NCBI GenBank assembly: GCA_030656435.1
Contig: JAUSOA010000192.1
Coordinates: 1 to 6,659, forward strand
Direction of reading: 5' to 3'
DNA length: 6,659 nt
Source: Acholeplasmataceae bacterium
Lineage (GTDB): Bacteria > Bacillota_I > Bacilli_A > Acholeplasmatales > Acholeplasmataceae
Shown piece after piece: positions 1-5,038 of this stretch (positions within the stretch are counted from its first letter, which is position 1; each line of letters begins with the position of its first letter). A program made the position numbers and the translations under genes. Under the pieces are notes generated by a model. The model had not been told where the DNA came from and searched no databases. It saw only the letters and a program-made list of their open reading frames with translations.

Positions 1-1
1 T

Positions 2-253
2 GTAGTATGCACAATCCTTAAAGAACTGAATAAACCTGAATCACTCATAAGATATGTAACAGATAGAAAAGGTCATGACATGAGATACGCAATCGATCCA
101 ACTAAGATCGAAAATGAACTAGGCTGGAAGCCCAAGTACAATTTTGATACAGGGATTACACAAACCATTAAATGGTATCTTGATAACCAACAATGGGTAC
201 AGAATATTGTAAGTGGTGAATACTTAAGATTCATGGATTCTTACTATAAATAG
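2..253 (+). CDS. rfbB: dTDP-glucose 4,6-dehydratase, C-terminal part (partial, 5' end outside the window)
   Basis: Reading from base 2 gives 83 residues and a TAG stop. The stretch DRKGHDMRYAID, then KIENELGW, a GITQTIKWY segment and DNQQW, is the typical C-terminal signature of RfbB/RmlB. This cytoplasmic, NAD-dependent short-chain dehydrogenase family enzyme converts dTDP-glucose to dTDP-4-keto-6-deoxyglucose in dTDP-rhamnose (or related deoxysugar) synthesis for surface polysaccharide. The Rossmann fold and catalytic YxxxK lie upstream of the window, so activity cannot be judged. The gene ends in the normal position for the family, with no sign of damage. Repeat copy 1 starts 8 bases after the stop, and no classic hairpin-plus-T terminator is seen directly after the gene. 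A related sugar-nucleotide epimerase/dehydratase is a less likely alternative. Confidence 0.9.
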   Translation, partial: VVCTILKELNKPESLIRYVTDRKGHDMRYAIDPTKIENELGWKPKYNFDTGITQTIKWYLDNQQWVQNIVSGEYLRFMDSYYK

Positions 254-260
254 TATGTTC

Positions 261-495
261 AACCGTATGACTTTCATACCAACAGACAGTCAACTGTTTA
301 GGGTCAAGGCACATCCAGCTATACGGTAGGACTGTCTATCCTTTGTATGTCCTTATGAAGCGTGTGTCATCCTATACACATAATCATGCTCTAAATGATT
401 GAAAACTTTTCAAAATGTAGAAAATTGATGATACAGAACATAAAAATCCAATTCAATACTTTATCTACCCCAAGAAAAACATACTTAATGGCTTA
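261..495. repeat. Dispersed intergenic repeat, copy 1
   Basis: This segment aligns with 3245-3479 at a constant offset of 2984 bases with no gaps. Best blocks: 261-291 against 3245-3275 (26 of 31 identical), 330-362 against 3314-3346 (26 of 33), and 462-495 against 3446-3479 (31 of 34, beginning TATCTACCCCA). The middle, about 401-440, has diverged. The segment 292-329, between the arms AGACAGTC (284-291) and GACTGTCT (330-337), matches copy 2 only as its reverse complement. A small hairpin GTATGA-CTT-TCATAC lies at 265-279. Weaker similarity may run on to about 546. No coding frame is convincing here. Function unknown; it could be a non-coding RNA, a relic mobile element or an invertible site. 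Confidence 0.8.
284..337. repeat. Inverted-repeat-bounded 54-base segment, orientation A
   Basis: Perfect 8-base arms AGACAGTC (284-291) and GACTGTCT (330-337) flank a 38-base interior (292-329). The equivalent interior in copy 2 (3276-3313) is also exactly 38 bases but lies in the opposite orientation: TTTAGGGTCA and GGTAG here match TGACCCTAAA and CTACC there. I count 22 of 38 matches when one is reverse-complemented, against about 12 when it is not. Confidence 0.7.
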
Positions 496-581
496 GGTGT
501 AGTAATATAAGGGAAGATAAAAAGCAGTTGATAGCTATTTTCAAGTGACTAATAAAACATATATTTAATCATAACAATCTA

Positions 582-610
582 TTGTAAATGTAACACATTT
601 GTGTTACAAT
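582..610 (+). promoter_or_regulatory. Promoter and operator of the DinJ-Fic toxin-antitoxin operon
   Basis: A -35 box TTGTAA (582-587) and a -10 box TACAAT (605-610) are separated by 17 bases. Within and just beyond that spacer is a perfect palindrome, TGTAACACA-TT-TGTGTTACA (589-608). Its position would let the ribbon-helix-helix antitoxin, alone or with its toxin, block RNA polymerase, the usual autoregulation of RelB/DinJ operons. One caution: the predicted transcript start falls at about 617, almost on the ribosome site, so the leader would be very short. A promoter slightly further upstream is possible. Confidence 0.65.
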
Positions 611-628
611 ATAGTTGAGGTGATTATC

Positions 629-958
629 ATGAAAAAAGATGCTTATATCAATGTTCGTGTTGATGAGAAAACAAAAAGTGATGTGGATGAAATTCTAATT
701 GATTTGGGAATCAATATGTCAACAGCAATTGATATCTATTTAAATCAAATCCTTTTAAATCAAGGTTTGCCTTTTGAAGTAAAAAAGCCTAAAAAAGATA
801 TGGTTGATAAAGCTCAAGAGTTGGCAGAAGCGATTAACTTAACTGGCGGTAAGACTTATCCAAAAAAGTTTCATAAGATTATTTCGCTCTACGCAAAAGG
901 TGATATTGATTATGATGTCGCTTTATACGCAATAAAGAAGGAGTTCATCAATGTCTGA
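629..958 (+). CDS. RelB/DinJ-family antitoxin with a VbhA-like C-terminal tail
   Basis: 109 residues. Start chosen at ATG 629 because GAGGTG (617-622) sits 6 bases upstream; an in-frame TTG at 599 lies inside the operator and is rejected. Residues about 1-50 (AYINVRVDEKTKSD, then LGINMSTAIDIYL and LPFEVKKP) are the ribbon-helix-helix DNA-binding and dimerisation domain typical of RelB/DinJ antitoxins. The usual partner of that family is a RelE/YafQ nuclease, but here the next gene encodes a Fic protein. The C-terminal half (about 60-109, ending in a KGDIDYDVALYAIKKE helix) resembles in general form the end of VbhA-type Fic antitoxins. That likeness is by eye only. The inhibitory (S/T)xxxE(G/N) motif of such antitoxins is not evident: the best-placed stretch, AINLTGG, lacks the glutamate. 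The gene overlaps the toxin by 8 bases, implying translational coupling. It appears intact although its toxin is not. Confidence 0.8.
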   Translation: MKKDAYINVRVDEKTKSDVDEILIDLGINMSTAIDIYLNQILLNQGLPFEVKKPKKDMVDKAQELAEAINLTGGKTYPKKFHKIISLYAKGDIDYDVALYAIKKEFINV

Positions 959-1660
959 TCCATATTTATACGAAAGTAGTCATGTTTTAAGAAATATATT
1001 GGACATAAAAGATGAGGATAGTTTGGAAGCTTATGAAAATACAGTTGTTAACCTTGTACTACTAAAACTGTTTAAAGAAGATTACAACGTTTCTCATACT
1101 ATCAGTTGTTTGATAAACATAAACGTTTATTTAGTGACATATACGAATGGGCGGGGATACCTCGAACCATAAACATTGAAAAATCTGAAATTGTATTAAA
1201 TGGGCTTAGTGTTAAATATGAGGATAAATCTAAAATAATAAAAGCAATTGACACCATTCATAAACTTTATTTTGACAAACCTTGGAAGACCATGAGCGAA
1301 CATTCACTTATTTTCGAGATGACAAGATATATAGCATCACTTTGGAAGATACACCCTTTCAGAGAAGGAAATACGAGAACATTATCAACCTATTTGTATT
1401 TCTTTCTTAAAAAACATAATTATTCAATGGATGAAAAACTCTTAAAGACCCATGCTGCATTCTTTAGAAATGCTCTCGTCATGGCAAGTCTAGACGAATA
1501 TAGTGAGTATCAATACCTTGAAAATATATTAAGTGACGCGATTATTTATAAGGTTGACCGCAAACCTGTAAAGAAACAAACAACTCATAAGTATGAAAAG
1601 ATTAAAGATGTGGAAATGAAAAATTATAAATACAACTATCACCAACACAAAAAAGAATAA
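951..1660 (+). pseudogene. Fic-family toxin (AMP-transferase fold), frameshifted
   Basis: The start at ATG 951 has AAGGAG (938-943) seven bases upstream. The first frame reads MSDPYLYESSHVLRNILDIK and stays Fic-like to about residue 46 (1088), then runs to a stop at 1172. The protein resumes in another frame from about 1091: FSYYQLFDKHKRLF, SDIYEWAGIPRTINI, a flap-like SEIVLNG, and the catalytic HPFREGNTR (1352-1378) to the TAA at 1660. Losing one base near 1085-1091 explains the break; the repaired protein would be about 236 residues, a normal size for single-domain Fic toxins. Fic enzymes transfer AMP or related groups to target hydroxyls using the motif histidine. The motif is intact, so damage is limited to the frameshift. 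As written the gene should not give a full-length toxin. A TTG at 1106 could start a fragment that lacks the N-terminal helices, but it has no ribosome site. Sequencing error is the main alternative. Confidence 0.8.
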
Positions 1661-1675
1661 CTGATCAGACACAAA

Positions 1676-1710
1676 AGCAGGTAGCTCTTAATGAGTGCCT
1701 GCTATTTTTT
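1676..1710 (+). terminator. Rho-independent terminator of the DinJ-Fic operon
   Basis: AGCAGG (1676-1681) pairs with CCTGCT (1698-1703), and a CTC/GAG extension lengthens the stem. The run ATTTTTT follows directly (1704-1710). It starts 15 bases after the toxin stop codon, where an operon terminator is expected. Confidence 0.85.
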
Positions 1711-2064
1711 GATTTTTACTATATCTTCAGTATATAAAAATAGGATCGCTTCAGCAATCCAATGGAAATGAGATTTAAGTCTTCATTCCGACCTTGCAGC
1801 AAAATTATAATACTTTTTTGAGAATTGTCAAATATTAACTGTCACAATACTATAACTTATTAGAGTTTATCAACGGAGAAGCTTTACAGCAGTTTTATAC
1901 ACTAAATCTCATGCGAAGAATGGTTGGAGTTGAAAATGGAAGTTTCTAAACTATCGAAATCAGAGACACAATTTTTCTTTAAGCCAAAAGAACCTCAAAG
2001 ACCATACCTAAGAAAAATTCGAAAATTCAGATTTTAGTGTTTTAATTTAAAATGACTTATAGAC
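1711..2064. other. Intergenic stretch between convergent genes; no convincing gene
   Basis: About 350 bases with no clear gene on either strand. An open frame without a start (1839-1949, ending MRRMVGVENGSF) may be a decayed gene end, but I do not recognise it. One short ORF with a ribosome site (1936-2037) is listed separately. No repeat shared with other parts of the window was found. Confidence 0.5.
1936..2037 (+). CDS. Possible small basic peptide, 33 residues, unrecognised
   Basis: ATG at 1936 is preceded by GGAG (1926-1929) with 6 bases between, and the frame closes with TAG at 2035-2037. The peptide begins MEVSKLSKSETQFFF and has a strongly basic C-terminus (LRKIRKFRF). I recognise no family, and no promoter stands out. 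It lies between two terminators in an apparently decaying region, so it may be a chance frame or a remnant of a larger gene. Listed mainly because the ribosome site is well placed. Confidence 0.2.
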   Translation: MEVSKLSKSETQFFFKPKEPQRPYLRKIRKFRF

Positions 2065-2101
2065 AAAACGCGAGACTAGTAAAATCTGGTTTTCGCGTTT
2101 T
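2065..2101. terminator. Bidirectional hairpin terminator
   Basis: A perfect stem AAAACGCGA (2065-2073) / TCGCGTTTT (2093-2101) encloses a 19-base loop. Both strands end the stem in four Ts. On the minus strand it sits immediately after the AbiEi-like stop codon (complement of 2101-2103), sharing one base with it. It would also stop plus-strand readthrough. Confidence 0.65.
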
Positions 2102-2782
2102 CACTTCCAAAGAGGAATTTTGTATAAAGATCTATTTGATAATAGTGTTGATAATGTATGCTCTACTCTAAAGTAATCTAAGACTTGAGACAAAAATGCA
2201 ATGTCTTTCTTTTGATACCCGATTAATTTATGAAGTAATAAAAAGATATCTTGATTAAATTGATTGCAAAAAGATTGAGCAAGTATCAAAAATTGATCTT
2301 TATTGATGTAAGTGATTTTATCAAAGTTACACAAAACATCCATGAATTGAATGTGCGAGGTCGTCAAGGCATCAAAGTGAACATCAAGTCGGTGAAATGT
2401 AGCGATACCATATGTTTTTTTATGTTCTATTAGATTGCTCGTGTAATAACGATATGTTTTTGGTTTTTGATAGGTGAGTTTGAGTTGATGGTATAAAACT
2501 TCACCGATTTCACACCCATATTCATTTGATGAAATCAAAAAGGGATTTAATCGCAAGCGGTGAAAGTGGAATCATACCATTTTTACCTACTTTTGGTAAA
2601 TAGAAAACGCCTTTAGAAAAGCTTTTTAAGAAGTTGGATTCTATGAAACGACTGATCATTTTAAAATAGTTGACTTCTGAAATGATATCCTTATAATACT
2701 TTTCATATAAGGTTCGTGAATCATAGAGAGTGTTTGGGATTAATAACGATAGTGATGCTTGTAATATTTCTTGTGTGTTCAT
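2101..2782 (-). pseudogene. AbiEi/DUF6088-like type IV antitoxin or transcriptional regulator, frameshifted
   Basis: Starts at ATG 2782-2780 (minus strand) with the ribosome site GAAAGGA (complement of 2792-2798). The first frame gives 86 residues: a winged-helix-like N-terminal part with VNYFKMISRFIES, then SKGVFYLPK, stopping at 2522. A second frame overlaps and continues NEYGCEIGEVLYHQLKLTYQ, PKTYRYYTSN to a stop at 2103-2101. Adding one A to the AAA run near 2525-2527 joins them as DFIK-NEYG, about 227 residues. The pattern SKGxFYxP, then a yG...G..Y..L.LT.Q.P element and YTSN, fits AbiEi-like antitoxins of the DUF6088 group. These are DNA-binding proteins that normally pair with an AbiEii nucleotidyltransferase. 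No such toxin is visible on either side, so this is an orphan. Either it is a relic or the frameshift is a sequencing error in a homopolymer. A general DUF6088 regulator is the alternative. Confidence 0.7.
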
Positions 2783-2808
2783 TGATTTGATTCCTTTCGT
2801 TTAATCTA

Positions 2809-2837
2809 TTCTATTAGATGTGTTGATTTATGAAAAT
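2809..2837 (-). promoter_or_regulatory. Possible promoter of the AbiEi-like gene
   Basis: On the minus strand TTTTCA and TAGAAT are separated by 17 bases, about 25 bases upstream of the start codon. TAGAAT differs from the consensus -10 box by one base and TTTTCA from the -35 by two. In AT-rich DNA such matches are common, so support is moderate to weak. Confidence 0.35.
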
Positions 2838-3226
2838 ACTCTGTAGATGGTATTCTTATATGTGTTTTATGGATAATAATGTATTACTCAAAAACGTAAA
2901 TATGTTGCAGTCTTGACAAAAGATTTACTTTATGAAACAAAGAAATCCTTACTGTTGAACATAGTATACGAGGTTTTAAAGATACACTTCCTGTGTCATC
3001 CTTATGAAATGGGTGTATTTTCTTATGCATCTCTTACATGGACTTGTGCCCATTATAAAGACGCAAAATGACATAATTGACTTGACTTTTGACAATTTCT
3101 ATGAAAAACAACCTTGTGTGAGGGAACATGTTGACTTATCAAAAATAGTATGATTTGCTCTTTATTGAGACAATAAGTGACTATGAAAAGTCGATTAAAA
3201 AAAGCGGTATTATTTTCACACAGATG
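2838..3226. other. Intergenic stretch without a convincing gene
   Basis: Open but unsupported frames exist here (2880-3071, no start; 3004-3153, ATG but no ribosome site). Neither encodes a recognisable product. Perfect TTGACA hexamers at 2913-2918 and 3089-3094 have no acceptable -10 box at 16-18 bases. The stretch may be a decayed gene, but I cannot show it. Confidence 0.5.
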
Positions 3227-3330
3227 ACATAAGACCGACAGTCCTACAGTGTGACTTTCATAGTAACAGACAGTCCTACCATACCCATGGTGCCACGCTG
3301 ACCCTAAAGGTGTGACTGTCGGTCTTATGT
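3227..3330. repeat. 17-base perfect inverted repeat spanning the start of repeat copy 2
   Basis: The left arm at 3227-3243 (ACATAAGACCGACAGTC) and right arm at 3314-3330 are exact reverse complements, 70 bases apart. The left arm lies just outside the segment shared with copy 1; the right arm lies inside it. A direct repeat GACAGTCCTA (3237-3246 and 3269-3278) adds a second, inner left arm at 3268-3275. The result is three related sites, which could form alternative hairpins or act as recombination sites. The arms resemble the ends of a miniature mobile element, but no target duplication was seen. Confidence 0.75.
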
Positions 3331-3479
3331 ATGTTGGTATGAAGCGAATGTCATCGGTGACATAGGAAAATGATAAATTTGATTAAGACGAGAAAATTTC
3401 TTGTCTTTTTTATCGTATTTATAAGAAATGTCCAATTTGATATTATATCTACCCCATGAAAAACATACTTGATGTCTTA
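3245..3479. repeat. Dispersed intergenic repeat, copy 2
   Basis: Co-linear with 261-495, offset 2984, no net insertions or deletions. The flanks are well conserved, the region about 3385-3424 is diverged, and TATCTACCCCA marks the last conserved block (3446-3479). The interior 3276-3313 is inverted relative to copy 1. Unlike copy 1, this copy contains a good terminator-like hairpin at 3385-3411. Sequence after 3479 may remain weakly similar, with gaps, to about 3520. No coding frame fits it. Confidence 0.8.
3385..3411 (+). terminator. Terminator-like hairpin inside repeat copy 2
   Basis: AAGACGAGA (3385-3393) pairs with TCTTGTCTT (3399-3407), with one G-U pair and a 5-base loop. It is followed by a T run that begins in the stem (3406-3411). 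No plus-strand gene is evident upstream, so it either ends an unannotated transcript from 3100-3380 or insulates the operon that begins at about 3637. Copy 1 has only a short hairpin without a T run at this place. Confidence 0.6.
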
Positions 3480-3636
3480 ATAGGGATGTTAAAAGGAAAT
3501 AAAAATCATTGAAAACTCAAGAGAATTAATATATTAGTATTGACTATACTTGTGAGATTCAAGATATTGATAAAAAGCTAAATAAGTAATAACGCTGAAT
3601 AATTCACACAAGAAGCGAATAAATTTCATTTTTTTG
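3480..3636. other. Upstream region of the toxin-antitoxin-chaperone operon; nothing recognised
   Basis: AT-rich sequence between repeat copy 2 and the operon promoter. No ORF, palindrome or RNA gene was recognised. Confidence 0.5.
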
Positions 3637-3690
3637 TTGTTTTGCAATGATTTTGGATGTATAATGGTATCACATGATACCGAAAGGGGG
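3637..3690 (+). promoter_or_regulatory. Promoter, palindromic operator and ribosome site of the TAC operon
   Basis: The -35 box TTGTTT (3637-3642) and a consensus -10 box TATAAT (3660-3665) are 17 bases apart. Directly downstream, covering the expected transcript start, is a perfect palindrome GGTATCA-CA-TGATACC (3666-3681). This is a typical operator position for an autoregulating antitoxin with a helix-turn-helix, such as the MqsA-like product here. A strong ribosome site AAAGGGGG (3683-3690) follows, 6 bases before ATG 3697. Confidence 0.75.
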
Positions 3691-3696
3691 TATAAT

Positions 3697-4023
3697 ATGG
3701 CTGATATCTTACAGATTCAAAGATTTCTGCATGATGTGAAACATGCAGATATTATTGATTTTGTTCCTACTGAAAAGAATCGCCTTACTAGACTCTCAAT
3801 TGGTTTGACTGCACACGACCAGGACGATATTGTTAGAAATTTGAAAGTCATTGAGTACTATAGAGGCCCATCAAAGGATAAAGATCCAACAAGAAGTGGT
3901 TTAGTATGGGAGTTTAAGCATCAATTCGAAGAGCATATGTTATATATAAAGTTAAAAGAGAAAATAATAGTAGAAAGAAATACAGTCATTAAGTGTCTAA
4001 GTTGCCATATAGATCAAATGTAA
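3697..4023 (+). CDS. MqsR-like toxin (RelE/MqsR mRNA-nuclease fold) of a TAC module
   Basis: 108 residues. The ATG at 3697 is chosen because AAAGGGGG lies just upstream; an in-frame TTG at 3634 lies ahead of the promoter -10 box and is rejected. The pattern LSIGLT (33-38), a D/E-rich helix, VIEYYRGP (51-58), GLVWEF (68-73), MLYIKLKEK (81-89) and IKCLSCHI (98-105) follows the order of E. coli MqsR: a conserved IIGLS, then VYLKI, and a C-terminal VSFK. By this alignment Y83 matches catalytic Y81 of MqsR, and H104 takes the place of K96. MqsR is a ribosome-independent mRNA endonuclease of about 98 residues; the same activity here is inferred. The next gene, 23 bases on, encodes an MqsA-type antitoxin, which strengthens the call. 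Toxin-first order is typical of MqsRA. Another RelE-superfamily toxin is the main alternative. Confidence 0.7.
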   Translation: MADILQIQRFLHDVKHADIIDFVPTEKNRLTRLSIGLTAHDQDDIVRNLKVIEYYRGPSKDKDPTRSGLVWEFKHQFEEHMLYIKLKEKIIVERNTVIKCLSCHIDQM

Positions 4024-4046
4024 ATATGCCATAGGAGGAGTTAGAG

Positions 4047-4604
4047 ATGAGAAAATACTGCGGAAACTGCGAAGCAATGCACGATATTATAGAAAAAAAA
4101 GAACTACGAGAATATGAGATTAAAAAAACTAAAGTAGCAGCTGAAATCACCATTTTAACCTGTTCACATTGCCGTGAGGAAATTTATGATAAAGAGACTG
4201 AAGTTAACAATGACATTCTTTTATTTGATGCCTACAAGAAGAAACACAACTTGTTAACATCTAAAGAAATAATTGACATCAGAGAAAAATACGGTCTTTC
4301 ACAAGCAACATTTTCAAAAATTATGGGTTTTGGACTCAAAACCATCACTAGATATGAAAATGGTGCGATTCAAGATAATACACATGATAATCTATTGCGA
4401 CTTGTTAGTTTAGAAGACAATTTTTTTGCTTTATGGTTGTTAAATAGAGAAACTCTTAGCCAATTAGAAAATGCTAAGATATCATCTAAGCTTCTTGTTC
4501 GAGATGTACCAAAAATAGCATATGACTATAAAGAGCCATGTAGTATTGTTTATACAACTACAATTGGTGGTAATGGAGGATATACTTATGACGGGTGTCA
4601 GTGA
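4047..4604 (+). CDS. MqsA-like antitoxin: zinc finger, helix-turn-helix and chaperone-addiction-like tail
   Basis: 185 residues, with AGGAGG (4033-4038) 8 bases before ATG. Two CxxC pairs, C5-GN-C8 and C39-SH-C42, form the YgiT/MqsA-type zinc site that binds the toxin. Residues about 73-120 are an Xre-type helix-turn-helix with IREKYGLSQATFSKIMG and TITRYENG, the same arrangement as E. coli MqsA (RYEKG). It should bind the palindrome at 3666-3681 and repress the operon. E. coli MqsA is 131 residues; this protein carries about 55-65 more after the DNA-binding domain, hydrophobic and aromatic (KIAYDY, CSIVYTTT, GGYTYDG). In TAC systems such a C-terminal segment (ChAD) makes the antitoxin unstable unless bound by a dedicated SecB-like chaperone. 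That role is inferred from the extension together with the next gene. The last 17 bases overlap the chaperone gene, and the bases coding NGG (within GGNGG) also form its ribosome site. Confidence 0.85.
   Translation: MRKYCGNCEAMHDIIEKKELREYEIKKTKVAAEITILTCSHCREEIYDKETEVNNDILLFDAYKKKHNLLTSKEIIDIREKYGLSQATFSKIMGFGLKTITRYENGAIQDNTHDNLLRLVSLEDNFFALWLLNRETLSQLENAKISSKLLVRDVPKIAYDYKEPCSIVYTTTIGGNGGYTYDGCQ
4575..4580 (+). promoter_or_regulatory. Ribosome binding site that fixes the SecB-like start
   Basis: GGAGGA lies inside the antitoxin coding region, 7 bases before ATG 4588. It favours that start over ATG 4606 (MKLINYK), which has no comparable site, and over TTG/ATG codons further upstream. Translation of the chaperone is therefore probably coupled to that of the antitoxin. 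Confidence 0.75.
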
Positions 4605-4986
4605 AATGAAACTCATTAACTACAAAGTATTAAAAACAACTTTTGAATTAAATGAGAGCTTTGAGTTTAAACAAGGCAAAATAGATATTCAACCATCATT
4701 TAATAGAGACATAACTAAGATTGATGAAATGCATTACAGCATTAAACTTGGTATAAAAATCTCAAATGAACTAAATAGAAACCCTATTCCATTTAGCGCA
4801 GAAGTGGTCATTTCTTCTGTTTTTGAACTACCCAATTGGGAAGATGAAGCAGCAAATAGTATAGCAATTAATAACGCAACTGCCATTATGTTTCCTTACC
4901 TAAGAACATTAATGGCAACAGTTACTATGAATGGGAATGTGCCGCCATATATGTTGCCTATAATGAATATAACTAAACTGTTTTAA
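4588..4986 (+). CDS. SecB-like chaperone of a toxin-antitoxin-chaperone module
   Basis: 132 residues from ATG 4588, overlapping the antitoxin by 17 bases. The C-terminal half carries the SecB pattern: NNATAIMFPYLR (96-107), a TVTMNGNVPP segment and YMLPIMNITKLF, matching E. coli SecB around NILFPYAR, then FPQLNLAPVNFDALF. The centre (YSIKLGIKISNE, then PFSAEVVISSVFELP) fits the SecB beta strands. SecB is a cytoplasmic tetrameric holdase. In TAC modules such as Rv1955-1957 of Mycobacterium tuberculosis, a SecB-like protein binds the antitoxin tail and protects it. The gene order here (MqsR-like, MqsA-like, SecB-like) points to that role rather than general export. The acidic SecA-binding tail of true SecB is absent: the protein ends right after KLF. 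An unrelated DUF with a SecB fold cannot be excluded but is less likely. Confidence 0.8.
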   Translation: MTGVSEMKLINYKVLKTTFELNESFEFKQGKIDIQPSFNRDITKIDEMHYSIKLGIKISNELNRNPIPFSAEVVISSVFELPNWEDEAANSIAINNATAIMFPYLRTLMATVTMNGNVPPYMLPIMNITKLF

Positions 4987-5038
4987 TTAGAGTATTACTT
5001 TAAATTAAAAAGTTTTATACGCAGAGGAGGTCTGAATC

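Noticed and set aside
400..414. TTGAA/TTCAA hairpin in repeat copy 1 as a terminator for rfbB
   Set aside because: Only a five-pair stem and no T run on either strand.
2251..2433. 60-codon open frame on the plus strand
   Set aside because: It is antisense to the AbiEi-like coding sequence, whose reading frame has clear family motifs.
2913..2918. Perfect TTGACA hexamer (another at 3089-3094)
   Set aside because: No acceptable -10 box occurs at 16-18 bases from either, so neither is called a promoter.
2992..3008. Possible third repeat fragment sharing TGTGTCATCCT with 363-373
   Set aside because: Only 11 bases match and the surroundings do not align, so chance is sufficient in AT-rich sequence.
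2880..3153. Two overlapping open frames (2880-3071 and 3004-3153) in the large intergenic region
   Set aside because: The first has no start codon near its beginning, the second has no ribosome site, and neither product is recognisable.
4987..5038. Possible hairpin or promoter between the chaperone and STAND genes
   Set aside because: The ACTTT/AAAGT pairing is short and A/T-only with no T run, and no good -35/-10 pair is present. A weak internal promoter cannot be excluded.
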